From: Gordionus sp. m RMFG-2023
Lineage: Eukaryota > Nematomorpha > Gordioida > Chordodea > Parachordodidae
Direction: 5' to 3'
Length of the DNA: 64,000 nt
Assembly: GCF_954871325.1 (NCBI RefSeq)
Contig: NC_088776.1
Coordinates: 47,634,569-47,698,568, forward strand
Below, piece after piece: positions 51,501-60,088 of this stretch. The position numbers and the translations under genes are program-made. How positions within the stretch are numbered: position 1 is the stretch's first letter; the number at the start of each line of letters is the position of its first letter. The notes under the pieces are model-generated. The model ran no database searches and was not told the origin of the DNA. It saw nothing but the letters and a program-made list of their open reading frames with translations.

Positions 51501-54500
51501 TTAAATAAAAATATACTACAAGAATATATGGATACTATTAATATTGCAAGAAATTAAGAAGAGAAAAAAAAATTATTAGGCGTGAAATATATTAACATTA
51601 GTAAAGTACAGTTTTTTTTTGTTCGAATGACATTTTACGGAGGAGAAAAAATTTATTCATCAAAAATAAATTTTAAAAAAATGACAAATGAAAAAAATGC
51701 GAAATGTTTTATACGTCAAGCGTAAAAAATATTTTTTTTAATATTTCGCTGTTTTCAAAAAAAAAGTATCATTCGATTTATCATAAAATATTTCCATACG
51801 CTTATAAATCCTTAAAAAGATCAGCAGGCCAAGGCCATGTTCAATTTTTCCAAACTGTCGCAGGGCGAAATATTTTTCAAGCACCCGGGCGAAGCCAGTA
51901 GGATACCTGTGCCCTATTATAAATTAGTGGCGTTCGCTAATAAAGGGCTAAAAAGTGTGTGCAGGCATAAAAATATTTATCTGATTTGAGCAAAGATATT
52001 TTTTTATTCTTTGGAAGCACGGATATAATATAGTAAAAATTTATAAAGTTTGAAACATACGGAGGATGAATAAGAATTTTATCTTTAGATTAGATTAAAG
52101 AAGACCAATAATTTTGACATTGAAACAATTAAGTACTAAATGTGAAAATCTAATTCCTATTAGTTTAAATAAAATTCAAAAAAAATATTTTTTAAAATCA
52201 AGGAACAATCAATTATATTATAAAAATTCGCTTTGAAATTAGATATGCAAGATACCTGGAATTCGGCAATCAATACCTATAGCATGCACATCTTGGAATG
52301 ATGATTTAGTATTTAAAAAATAAGTTTCAAGATTAAGTGTAAATATAAAATAAAAATGGATAAGGAAAATTAGGATTCTCAAGAATTTTTTCAAGTATAT
52401 CAAAAAGTGATTCCTACTATATGCAAGGTATTTATGCATCGGCTGCCATATCTAGGTCTTCTCGTTCATCCCTATTTAGCTTAGGGAGTGTAAGGGGATA
52501 AAAAAAATTGTTTACCAATAGAGTATATCGTTGGCTCCGTGTTTTTCGTAGAAGGCATTTTTGCAAACATCTTGAACGCTCGGATCTACCAGAGTTTTAT
52601 CGAATATTCCAGAAAGTTTCAAATGTGAATAAATAATTTCGATATCCTAAAAAAATAAATATTATATGTTTTGTTTGAAAAACAAATATTATAGTTAAGA
52701 ACATTACTCTATTTATATTTATGTGCATTTATAAGTTATAACCGGAGTTATGAACCTGAACCAAGACAAATATAAGAACCGGAAGCAAAAAAACCTAGAA
52801 ACCCATTGAAATTTTCCAAAAAGCGGTTGCGGAACAAGTTTCAACTTCTTACAAAATCGGAAGTTCCAGTTAGAAACTTGAACAGAAAAGGCTTAAAATA
52901 AAATAACCGGAAACGAAAAATCAGCAATCCATTTTGTAATTTTCCAAAAACCGGCTGCGGAACAATTCCCGTCCCACCTTCTAACAAAATGGCAAGAAAA
53001 AGATTGGAAGCAGAACCTAGAACGACGTAAAATATAAAAATCAAACCTATTTTTTCTAATTTTTAGGTACCGGAAGCACTTAAAAAAATATTCAGAACCG
53101 CAGGTTAAATGCACATATAAACAAAAAAAAGCAATAAAATAATCTCTCAAAATTGTTAGTAGAAATGTAATCCTTAGGGGTCCCCTCAGCCCTCTTTACA
53201 TTTAAAAAAACCTTCAAATTACATTTTTTTTAAAATGAAAATATAAGTTTCTTATAGCGTTGTTAACCAGATGGCAATGGTGTTTTTTTTAAATCCCTCG
53301 CCAGTAAAATGCAAAATTGCTGACGCAAAGTAGAGAATAAAATATACGTGCGTGGGCGGAATAATAATTAAAAGGTTAAATTATGTTTCCATTCTTAAAG
53401 GAAAAGAATAAAATTCTGATTTCTCGATTGTAGAATGATAACTACTAGTGTTGTTAAAAGGTGCGATTTTAAAAAAAGGCCCAATTAATATTTTAGCCAA
53501 AATATTATTATGTAATACTGAGGATTTTGCTCATAGATGGAAGAAAGGTTTGAACCTTTATTTACCAAATCTCGAGGCTTACATAATATTATTTTGGCTA
53601 TAATCTTAATCGGACCATTTTTAAAAATTGACCTAAATCGGGCGGTTTAATAAAACCAAACTACTCCCTACCTAATTTAAACATTTCTAAGGGACCTATA
53701 TTTTGCTCAAATTAATGAAGCGCTTCCCTTGTATGATATGGCCAGTTAATGAATGAATTCTGCTCACCTGAGACAGTATACATCAGTTGGGTCTTAGGTT
53801 TATTGAATTTCAAAATTTCTTAGCAATTCTTTTTTGCATTTCCTACGGCATTCAATCGATTTTAATTCGTACCATTTTCTATATAAATATATTTTTTTAA
53901 GGACCTTTTTTTCTTCATTATTAACGATATGAGTATGTTGATCATTCCTACAAGGTTTGGCGACAATTTGAAAATGCTTTCCCCGTCAAAATATCATAAA
54001 TACCAAACCTCCGCTTTTACAAGCAAATAGATCTAGACTAATCAACTCTCCATATCTATAAGGCGTGCTAAAAGGTTAATTTTTATCGATTTAATTATGT
54101 TCACTTTAAGATAGATACTTATTGTAAATTCGTTTTTTTGACACAAGCGGGATGCTAGCCCAATGATAAAAAAACCTAGGGCCCAGGTCTAGTCCGACTT
54201 CATTTTAATATTATATCTCAAACACAAAGTAATTGAATTCTGATAATAGTTCTATGTTTATCTGTTGAAACGTATTTAAAACGAAAGTTAAATTAAATCA
54301 ACCAAACTAGATAGATTAAATGTACTATCTGCTAGTCACATTCAAGGATAATTCTACTCTTATTCAACCGATACTCAACTAGTCCTGCTTCAGAAATGCC
54401 AAAATAACATCATCGATAATTAATTCCGTTTAACTTGAACCTAGTATTTTAACCAACTTCACCACGACAAATCTTAAGAAAGCGACCCCTTTCAGGCGTG

Positions 54501-57500
54501 ATTCTTTCACTTTAAAATTATTATGTATAAATAATCTGATATATCAGATTTTTGTGTTCTCCTTTCGTCTAAAATATGGCCGATGGTTAAAAATTTAGCC
54601 CAATGCTTTCTGGAAAAGCTGACATATAAAATAACCCATTCGTTACTTCTCGCCATTCGGCTACCCACCTATTAATGCTTTTAAACCTTTTCTTGTCTAT
54701 CTTTTTTAATTAAGCGATTTTTAATCGGAGATCGAAATAATAGAAAGTATAAAAATTAATAAGGAAACAGGCAGGGCGAGTATTTTATTTAATATTACGG
54801 CCTGCCCAGCATGGTTGTACTATTTGAATATAAAAATACCCAATTTATTTCCCTTTTCTCATAAAATCCTATAGTATTACTTTTAATTGAATAATATATA
54901 TTGCAAAACATGATCTGTAAGACGTGAATAATAAGTACTTATTACATTTATCACACATAATCATTTTTTAAACCAACATTTCTTTTGTGCATAATGGGAT
55001 CACAATTCATTTCTAAAGAGAAAGAAATTAGAATTATATATTTGTGATATTAAGCCCTTTCTTAGGTCAATATAGTTATTTTCTAGCCACACTCGATTTA
55101 ATTGTTCCTTTTTTATACATCTTTTTCCTTATATAGAAAAATAAATTCGATGTTGCATAAGATGATTCCCAGCTTGCCTCAACTAATACACATAAAACTC
55201 AACAAAAGTTAATTAAATAAATTTATTTTTTAATAAAACTATGGGATCAAAAATAATTGCGAATCAATTATAAAAATAAAAGCAATTTTTTTTTATTAAA
55301 GTCATTTTTTATTAACGACTAATTTTTTTGTAGGATATTTTTTTTTCCATATTGTCTAAGTTATAAAGTACTAATAAAAACTATGTTGAAAATAAAGCAA
55401 AAATATAATTAGTTCATCACAAAATAATACTATAAAAAAAATTATATAATAAAGTCAATAATTTGATAATTATGGTTAATGTCATTACACTTTTTTTAAT
55501 ATATACTTTATCACTTTTTTTACATTTAAGGTAGGAGGAAGAAAAAAAAATTCTCCTCCTAATTTTTTTTTCTTTCCTATTTTCTTTTTATAATACCTAG
55601 TTCTGGTTTAAATGCGAATGAATTTAAAACAGTTATCTTATCCCTTAGGCCATGATATTTAGGAAAAGAGGGGAGGGGGTGTATTATTCTTTTATCAAAT
55701 ATTATTGTGATTTGATTTTATTATATAATATTTTATAAAATCATATAATATATAGTATGCTATATATAACATCATTTACATATTTAAATTTTCTAATACG
55801 AAAGAAAAAGAAGAAAAAGATATTTATTCGTTAATATTCAGGGGGAAACATAATTATTTATAATTATATTAATTAACATTGTGAAAATCGATCGTTAAAT
55901 AAGGGGGGGGGGGGGGGAATTAATAATTATTTAGGCTCTCATGAAAAAAAGACCGATAATTTTAATCAATCGGTCCCAGGCATAAAAGTAAATATAAATA
56001 GTTTAGGCCTGGTCAGACTTGTGTCGAAAAAAAAATCTAATGTCAAATAACTGAACAACTTATGCCAAACTTTATACATTGTGGATATTGCAATTTTAAA
56101 AGAGACAAGAATTCAAAAATAGTCCAAATTTAAAAATTATTAAAAATACATATCGAAATGGACCCTTGCAGGTCTATGATATAAATTACTAAAAATTTCA
56201 AATAATTTCGCTTTTTGTAGGTAAGGATAGTAAATCGATAAGATTTTAATTCAATAAATGAAATATTTAAGTCAATAAAAAAAAGAGAGAGAAATTAAAT
56301 TCATTATATCATTTAGAATTTATTGTTATAAAATTTGTTTGTCTCAATATAATATTTATAAAGATTATATCAATTATATGTGTTAAATTAAAGTTTCGAC
56401 CACTTGGGTAATATTGATTGTGTCCATAAAAAATATTTTAAGATTTTAAATTTAGTTTCCAGGTTCCAAGATTTTTATTAAAATTATGAATGATTATTTA
56501 ATATATATAAGATATTTATGTGAAATGAAATGAAAAATTAAATTTAGAAATCTTTTGCAATAAAATATGTTATGAAGATTTATTATATGATCTAATATTG
56601 AATATATTTTTTTAATATAGGATTCAATTATATAACAAAATAGAGAAAAAATAATGTATTGCAAAGAATATAATACGCTGGAAGATATCTCGTTATTACA
56701 AAAATAAAACTAAATCCTAAAATGTTTTATAAGTATGAGAAAAATTATTCCAGGCGACGGGTCTGATGGGTCTGTATATCTCATTATAGAGAATAAGGTG
56801 CACAATACATAAAATGTTAATAAAAAAGTTACAAAATAATCTTAAGCGTTTCATTGATTCCACCAGACCAATGACTGCCTTAGTTGTTTATTTATATGTA
56901 ATGTAAATTTAATTTAATATTTTATAATGTAAAAATATCTTACTTCTCTTGAATAAAAAAAAGACGATAATATAATATTTTTTTTATAAGTTAGGTCTAA
57001 TTTCAGGGATTTAAAAGTGGAGGATTTTATAAAGACCCGCAGGGCCTACTCGGATAAACGGGCCGAGCCTTAAATTTTTTTTCGTGAGATCATTTTTTTC
57101 CTTAGCATTTTTCAAAATTTTATGTTTTTATACTTCCATTTTATATTATGATGTGCAATTAATTAAAAGATTTCAAATATGAATTAATTTTTTACTTGTA
57201 AATATGGAGTACGAAAAATAATTAAATGAAAAAAATGTTATTTTGAGTCAATATTTCTTTATGCTCTGTTAACCAGGACCCCCTTTTTTAAATTTTATTA
57301 CTGAACAAGGAGCAGGACCCAGACCTTTTTTAGTCGAAGTGTTCACATCCCTACCTAATTTATAAACGCGTTTTGTTCAAGCGACGCGGTATTTAATGCT
57401 ATCAAAGCTAATTCTTCATAACGATAATATTTTTTGCAATAAAAATAGAGATAATTATTTTACATAATATTTCATATATATCTATACCTTTTTATCGAAT

Positions 57501-60088
57501 TCCGCAATTAATTTTATAATCGTATCACATATTTTTGATCATAGTAAGCGCAACATGTTTTTCAAATTTTATCATAACGTTATCATCATTTCGCTCCAAA
57601 CTTAAATTATACCTATTTATTGACTTAAATAACGCCGCGTTAAACTGCACAGCTTGGACAAAAACGTTTATAATAAATTAGGCCTTAGTTAACATTTTGA
57701 ATCGACGATACAAATAAAAGGGCAACCTCAAATTAAATAATGAAAGCGTCACGTTTTTTTTATTAAAAAAGTATGATAAAACGCAAACGCTCAATTTGTG
57801 CACCCTATTATATTACGTACCAAAATTAGAAGGAGACAGGATAAGAAACCAAATAATATAAAACTAATTTAATCGATTTTCATTTTTTTTCCTATAAGCA
57901 AGCACTACAAATTCACTAAATTTACAAATATATTGAATATTATAAAGATTGTTAAAAGCCAATTGTATATAGTAAAACGTTTTAGAAGTCAAGTGAAGAT
58001 TAATGAAAATATACATTCATTTTTTTTAGTTTCCAAATTTTCGATTCTTTATGTTCAGCCGGGAAGCAAAAAAAATCTTTTATATGTTCGCCGAAAATAA
58101 ATGCTTGCAAGAAAGAAAAAGAATGAAATAAATATTTCATGTTCCTATTTTATAACACTTAATTTTTATAGGAATTATTTAAATCTAAGAGAAAAAAATT
58201 TAAAGGTAAAAATAATCATTTAATATGAACATAAATATATAACGGATTTCTCAAAAAAACATTATTAAAATTATAAGATTTTCAGGACCCGAATTTTGTG
58301 ATAAATTTAAATTAAAAATTATTTCTTAGATGACTTAAGGGCCCTCAATTAGCTTGTTATGTTTTTGTTCTCTTGTTCAATCTCATCTTTTGCCGCCCTC
58401 CACAGAGCTTAATTATGTTTTTCATAAATTTATTTATTATATTATAAAGGTTATTTTTTCGAGTCTCCACTTTCAAATACATAGATATAGATAGATACTA
58501 GTTAATTATCATTACCAAAAAAAATAATTTTTTTTTTAAATTGAACATTTTTTACTGAACTAAGTCTATGACCAACGTGCTTGATATGATATGATGAAAT
58601 GCAATTTTTAACAATATTATTCCTGATATACTATACAGGATAGGTAATTTGGTTTAACCACTTTATGATATTAAAATTTAATTTTGAATTTTTATAAAAT
58701 TTAGCTATTTTTTAATAAATAAAAACCTCAGTATTATTTAAGAATACAACAATTGAAACTATATTTTGATTTAATTTCAATTATTTTACAGTCTATAATA
58801 CTAATTTTATATAAGGCTTGAAATTAAAATTCTAAATCAGGGTTATAAAACAGGGAAATATTTTTACATTAATATAAGATTTAAGGGGGTTGTAACTAGG
58901 GTTGAACAAAAATGCCCTTCTATTATTATATTTTTGTTTAAAGGGTGTGAGTTTAATAAGATTAAATTAAGTTCTTTTTCCAAGAATAAGTTTACCTTTA
59001 CAATTATATTTTTATGTATAATGTTTTTTATAATATAAATCAATGAAATTATATTTAAAAAATTTAAGGTAAAAAATATAATTTAATGCAATTTGGATAT
59101 GCATATGAGGTACATTAAAACAATCAGACAAGCAGCGATAAATAAATTTAGAATATGTAGCCATAAGAATGACCATTTTAATTATAAAATTGAGATTACT
59201 ACTCATCGAATTTAGTGAAGAATGCAATTCCTATAAAGGTGTCCAAATATAAGGATAGATTTGCCAGTCGAACGAAGAAAAATATAAAAAATAAGTACCC
59301 TCACTGCGAACGAGAGATACTTTTAACTTTTACCCAGAATTCTAATAATATTTGTGAGAAGGCGTTGTTGAGAATTGCATATTGACGTTAACTCTTATGA
59401 GGGTTATGTGGGTAATAATCATGCGTAGTTCAAAATTTTGTATAGTCTATCGAGATATCTTATTAATTGGAATAGGAAGGTATAAAGAAATCATTGCACA
59501 GTTTAGTCAACAATCAATGATTTTGTAAGAAGTATATAATTTATATGTGAAAATTAAATATGATGTTATATAAAATGTCCCAATTTTTTTTCTTCACTAT
59601 AAAATAAACCTACTTCCTAATTTCTCATTATTTTGGAAAATTAATTTTAAAAAGTTTCATATAATTGGTAATTTAACCGGCTAAATAACATAAGTAATCA
59701 AAGATTAAATAATCCAAATTATTCAATGATAGCCAATGAGAATTTACCAGTAATTTTTTTTTAAATATAAGCCAAATTTTTTTTATTGAAATCAGAGCTA
59801 AATAGATGGATGGAAAGAAACGAGGCCCGGACCTGTTACCCCTAATTAACTTAGCGCGAATTCGCTTTGTATTCCTAGCCGCGAATTTGAGCTAAATACG
59901 AATGGGAGGTTAGAGAAAAAAAACGAACCTAGCCATTTCAATTTTCAGCTAACAGGTTGAGTCCGCCAAGGGCTCCAGTTTATACTGTTCGCAGTTGTAG
60001 CGAATTTCTGCCGGAAGATTTTAATTTGAAAAAGAGAAGGCAGCAATTTATAAAAAGGAAATGTGTGTTTTTTTAAAAAAAGTCTCAT
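22200..60088 (-). CDS. RAPGEF2: PDZ-GEF: Rap guanine-nucleotide exchange factor
   Basis: Whole-gene entry; exon details are in the block entries that follow. Thirty-one exons, all with AG acceptors and GT donors, join with matching phase from ATG at 60088 to a TAA at 22200. They total 7065 nt, about 2354 residues, against roughly 1500-1600 in vertebrate RAPGEF2/6. Domain order is the family's: cNMP-like, second cNMP-like, RasGEF-N, PDZ, RA, RasGEF, long low-complexity tail. Orthologues are RAPGEF2/6 in vertebrates, dizzy in Drosophila and pxf-1 in C. elegans; they load Rap GTPases with GTP at the membrane and control adhesion and junctions. The extra length comes from Asn/Ser-rich linkers and tail. 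Two transposons of one family occupy two of its introns. The N-terminal 45-residue exon is the least certain part; everything from 52646 down is supported by family similarity exon by exon. Confidence 0.95.
24498..27779 (+). mobile_element. long-TIR DNA transposon, degenerate copy
   Basis: Terminal inverted repeats of about 485 bp: 24498-24986 and 27295-27779. The outer end is GGGTAATTCCATATCAAATC on the left and its near-complement on the right. Both arms share CTCAGGAACTATGAGTACT-type words (or the complement), GGGACAGCCATA and, at the inner edge, AAAAATAGATGGCG. Between them is a decayed plus-strand transposase homologous to the one in 34174-38365. No clear target duplication: the left flank is AAAA and the right flank AGAA. 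It fills most of a PDZ-GEF intron, antisense to the gene. Confidence 0.9.
25080..26960 (+). pseudogene. transposase of the long-TIR family, heavily decayed
   Basis: Fragments follow the same order as in the better copy at 34912-37055: a [11 protein letters not shown] start with a CxxC pair, then [40 protein letters not shown] and [13 protein letters not shown]. Later come a [14 protein letters not shown] region, [20 protein letters not shown] and [10 protein letters not shown]. Many stops and frame changes break it, so it is certainly inactive. It has no match to a family I can name with confidence. Confidence 0.8.
31078..38640 (-). CDS. RAPGEF2: PDZ-GEF exons 20-24: RasGEF catalytic domain
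   Basis: Exons 38396-38640, 33616-33965, 33192-33409, 31789-32012 and 31078-31557. Exon 20 completes the RA segment (RYYIKKNF) and a linker. The catalytic domain starts in exon 21 ([28 protein letters not shown]), then runs through [88 protein letters not shown] and [18 protein letters not shown]. Conserved CDC25-type helices are intact, so the enzyme should be active on Rap. Asn/Ser-rich inserts interrupt it after [11 protein letters not shown] and before NFDKM. The better preserved long-TIR transposon lies in the intron between exons 20 and 21. Confidence 0.95.
32158..32900. mobile_element. hAT-type non-autonomous element, TATTCG-rich
   Basis: Begins TAGGCCTAAAGGATTATTCG and ends TGTAGGCTTA. 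The flanking 8-mers are TTATTCTT (32150-32157) and TTATTCAT (32901-32908), matching at seven of eight positions, a hAT-sized duplication. The subterminal parts are dense in ATTCGATTCGAAT words in both orientations. No coding capacity. It lies in the PDZ-GEF intron between exons 31789-32012 and 33192-33409. Confidence 0.7.
34555..34637 (+). repeat. three tandem copies of a ~27-bp unit in one TIR arm
   Basis: AAGAAATATTATCCGTTTAC followed by TATTTT is repeated three times with 0-3 extra T. The matching place in the opposite arm (about 37945-37980) has a single copy, so the expansion happened after the two arms were identical. Confidence 0.85.
34912..37055 (-). pseudogene. DDE-type transposase of the long-TIR family, nearly intact
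   Basis: Three large overlapping minus-strand frames (37055-36261, 36367-35795, 35859-34912) plus one stop near 36652 together describe a protein of about 700 residues. It opens with a Cys-containing segment ([10 protein letters not shown]) and continues with [38 protein letters not shown] and [13 protein letters not shown]. Candidate catalytic acids sit in [31 protein letters not shown] and [19 protein letters not shown]. The C-terminal part has [17 protein letters not shown] and [11 protein letters not shown]. The pattern is that of an RNase H-fold transposase or integrase. At least two frameshifts and one stop interrupt it, so this copy is not autonomous unless the breaks are sequence errors. 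I do not recognise the superfamily with certainty. Confidence 0.8.
38730..38812. mobile_element. 83-bp palindromic MITE
   Basis: TGCATTCACAGTTAGCGCGA at the left end has its exact complement at the right end, giving a 21-bp perfect inverted repeat around an AT-rich centre. A half copy is at 20269-20297. It lies in the intron between PDZ-GEF exons 19 and 20. Confidence 0.8.
39035..42887 (-). CDS. RAPGEF2: PDZ-GEF exons 15-19: linker and Ras-association domain
   Basis: Exons 42479-42887, 41307-41453, 39614-39920, 39288-39352 and 39035-39142. Exons 15-16 form a long Ser/Asn/Lys-rich linker ([30 protein letters not shown]). The RA domain begins in exon 17 at [20 protein letters not shown] and continues through [18 protein letters not shown] (exon 18) and [36 protein letters not shown] (exon 19), which closely follow the vertebrate sequence. 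RA domains of this family bind Rap-GTP or other Ras-like GTPases and feed back on exchange activity. Confidence 0.93.
41930..42367. mobile_element. non-autonomous hAT-like element, GC-word ends
   Basis: The right end reads ACCATTGCAGACCTCTA, the complement of a TAGAGGTCTGCAATGG start. The left side has TCTGCAATGCCCTGCC in the matching orientation. Blocks such as GGGCAGGGTCGGGTAC, GCCGGGCACGC, ACCGGGCAGAGCC and GGACGGGACGGGTACC stand out from the AT-rich intron. It belongs with the ends of the hAT at 2532. No coding capacity. It lies in the intron between PDZ-GEF exons 15 and 16. Confidence 0.6.
43029..45877 (-). CDS. RAPGEF2: PDZ-GEF exons 10-14: RasGEF-N and PDZ domains
   Basis: Exons 45613-45877, 44861-45064, 43620-43727, 43281-43484 and 43029-43137. 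Exon 10 is an acidic, His/Asn-rich linker ([10 protein letters not shown]). RasGEF-N covers exons 11-12: [55 protein letters not shown]; this segment normally packs against the catalytic domain. PDZ covers exons 13-14: [57 protein letters not shown]. The carboxylate-binding loop reads ILGG, matching the atypical LLGG of vertebrate RAPGEF2 rather than GLGF. All joins in this block are exact by phase. Confidence 0.93.
44586..44753. mobile_element. fold-back MITE, TAGTGTTGTTAAA family, copy with 8-bp duplication
   Basis: 168 bp, folding on itself over almost its whole length: left arm TAGTGTTGTTAAAAAGACCG, right arm ending ...CGGGCTTTTTAACAACACTA, both with CCAAAATAATATTG. The flanks are ATATCGGG and ATATAGGG, seven of eight identical, which points to hAT-type integration. 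The centre holds TTTTGCTTATAGATG, as in the other copies. It lies in the PDZ-GEF intron between exons 11 and 12. Confidence 0.8.
45288..45504. mobile_element. fold-back MITE, TAGTGTTGTTAAA family
   Basis: Starts TAGTGTTGTGAAATGGCTCG and ends ...GCTCAAGCCTTTTAACAACACTA. The arms share AACGGCTAACTCAATATTT and TCTGGCTAAAATATTGAGTT as complements. The centre has the AAGCCTGAAGATTTT and ATCTCGAGGCTTA pair typical of the family. Flanking duplications are not convincing. Confidence 0.8.
46149..48521 (-). CDS. RAPGEF2: PDZ-GEF exons 6-9: linker and second cNMP-like domain
   Basis: Exons 48440-48521, 47871-48053, 47084-47513 and 46149-46506. The first two are a Ser/Asn/Asp-rich linker ([17 protein letters not shown]). 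The domain proper spans about residues 310-530: [40 protein letters not shown] (compare DGEELDSWSVILNGS in vertebrates), [24 protein letters not shown]. It carries an extra segment of roughly 35-45 residues with [18 protein letters not shown] not seen in vertebrate homologues. Exon 9 begins upstream of KPGDYF at an AG that gives in-phase QNVSQHLML; its donor (GTTAAA) is weak. Confidence 0.9.
49250..49622. repeat. degenerate GC-word block, probably hAT-derived
   Basis: GCGGCCCAGCCC, GGAACCGGACAG, GACAACCGGTC and TACGGTCCGGAAC on the left are balanced by AAAGACCGTGGTGCGGTCCAG and CAAAGACCGTGG on the right, partly as inverted matches. No sharp ends or target duplication were found. Confidence 0.4.
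49879..52646 (-). CDS. RAPGEF2: PDZ-GEF exons 2-5: first cNMP-like domain
   Basis: Exons 52516-52646, 51102-51185, 50413-50488 and 49879-50081. Exon 2 gives [15 protein letters not shown] and HGANDILYC. Exon 3 gives [16 protein letters not shown], nearly identical to the vertebrate [12 protein letters not shown] core of the cyclic-nucleotide-binding-like fold. Exon 4 gives [11 protein letters not shown] and [10 protein letters not shown]. Exon 5 begins the polar linker ([13 protein letters not shown]) with a Ser/Arg stretch. In vertebrates this domain does not bind cAMP in the classical way and is thought to be regulatory; no new claim is made here. Residues are about 46-209 of the model. Confidence 0.9.
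51272..51349 (+). repeat. three tandem copies of a 26-bp unit
   Basis: TTAAAATTTTAATAAAA followed by YYTGTTATG is repeated exactly three times (51272-51297, 51298-51323, 51324-51349); the last two are identical and the first differs at two bases. It lies in the intron upstream of PDZ-GEF exon 3. Confidence 0.95.
51822..51989 (+). other. unassigned coding-like stretch in a PDZ-GEF intron
   Basis: The plus strand carries an open frame from 51816 to a stop at 51989, with ATG at 51837. The protein reads [20 protein letters not shown], then [20 protein letters not shown]. It is visibly less AT-rich than the surrounding intron and has a plausible acceptor just before it (ATCAG at 51819-51823). I recognise no family. 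It could be an exon of an unrecognised antisense gene, a captured exon or chance. Confidence 0.3.
53446..53663. mobile_element. fold-back MITE, TAGTGTTGTTAAA family, decayed right end
   Basis: Starts TAGTGTTGTTAAAAGGTGCG and contains AGCCAAAATATTATTATGTA, GGATTTTGCTCATAGATGG, then the complementary arm ATCTCGAGGCTTACATAATA and TTATTTTGGCTA. The right terminus is eroded (TTTAATAAAACCAAACTA). It lies in the long first intron of PDZ-GEF. Confidence 0.75.
55903..55917 (+). repeat. 15-base G run
   Basis: An uninterrupted run of 15 G in AT-rich DNA. Similar runs of 12 G occur at 37570-37581 and 61708-61719, and C runs of about 9-10 at 8518, 41600 and 46621. Confidence 0.95.
57355..57682. mobile_element. 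MITE family with CATTTAT..TAAACGCG ends, copy 2
   Basis: The left end TTTATAAACGCGTTTTGTTC pairs with the complement of the right end (ATTTATTATAAACGTTTTTG). The interior shares GCGCAACATGTTTTTCAAAT, TTTCGCTCCAAACT and TACCTATTTATTGAC with copy 1 at 20307-20542 in the same order and orientation. This copy is about 90 bp longer because of an extra AT-rich segment. Confidence 0.75.
59954..60088 (-). CDS. RAPGEF2: PDZ-GEF exon 1 (start)
   Basis: Starts with ATG at 60088-60086 and encodes 45 residues, [10 protein letters not shown] to WSPWRTQP, ending at a GTTAGC donor in phase 0. The end joins exon 2 as [13 protein letters not shown], which resembles the RTPQDLEIVYSYL junction of vertebrate RAPGEF2; that and the open phase are the reasons for choosing it. 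It lies 7.3 kb upstream of exon 2. The rest of the exon does not resemble the vertebrate N-terminus. The opposite strand is also open here, so the call is tentative. Confidence 0.55.

Noticed and set aside
59949..60063. Plus-strand exon reading [20 protein letters not shown]
   Set aside because: No neighbouring plus-strand exon or family match. The minus-strand reading completes the PDZ-GEF N-terminus in phase.
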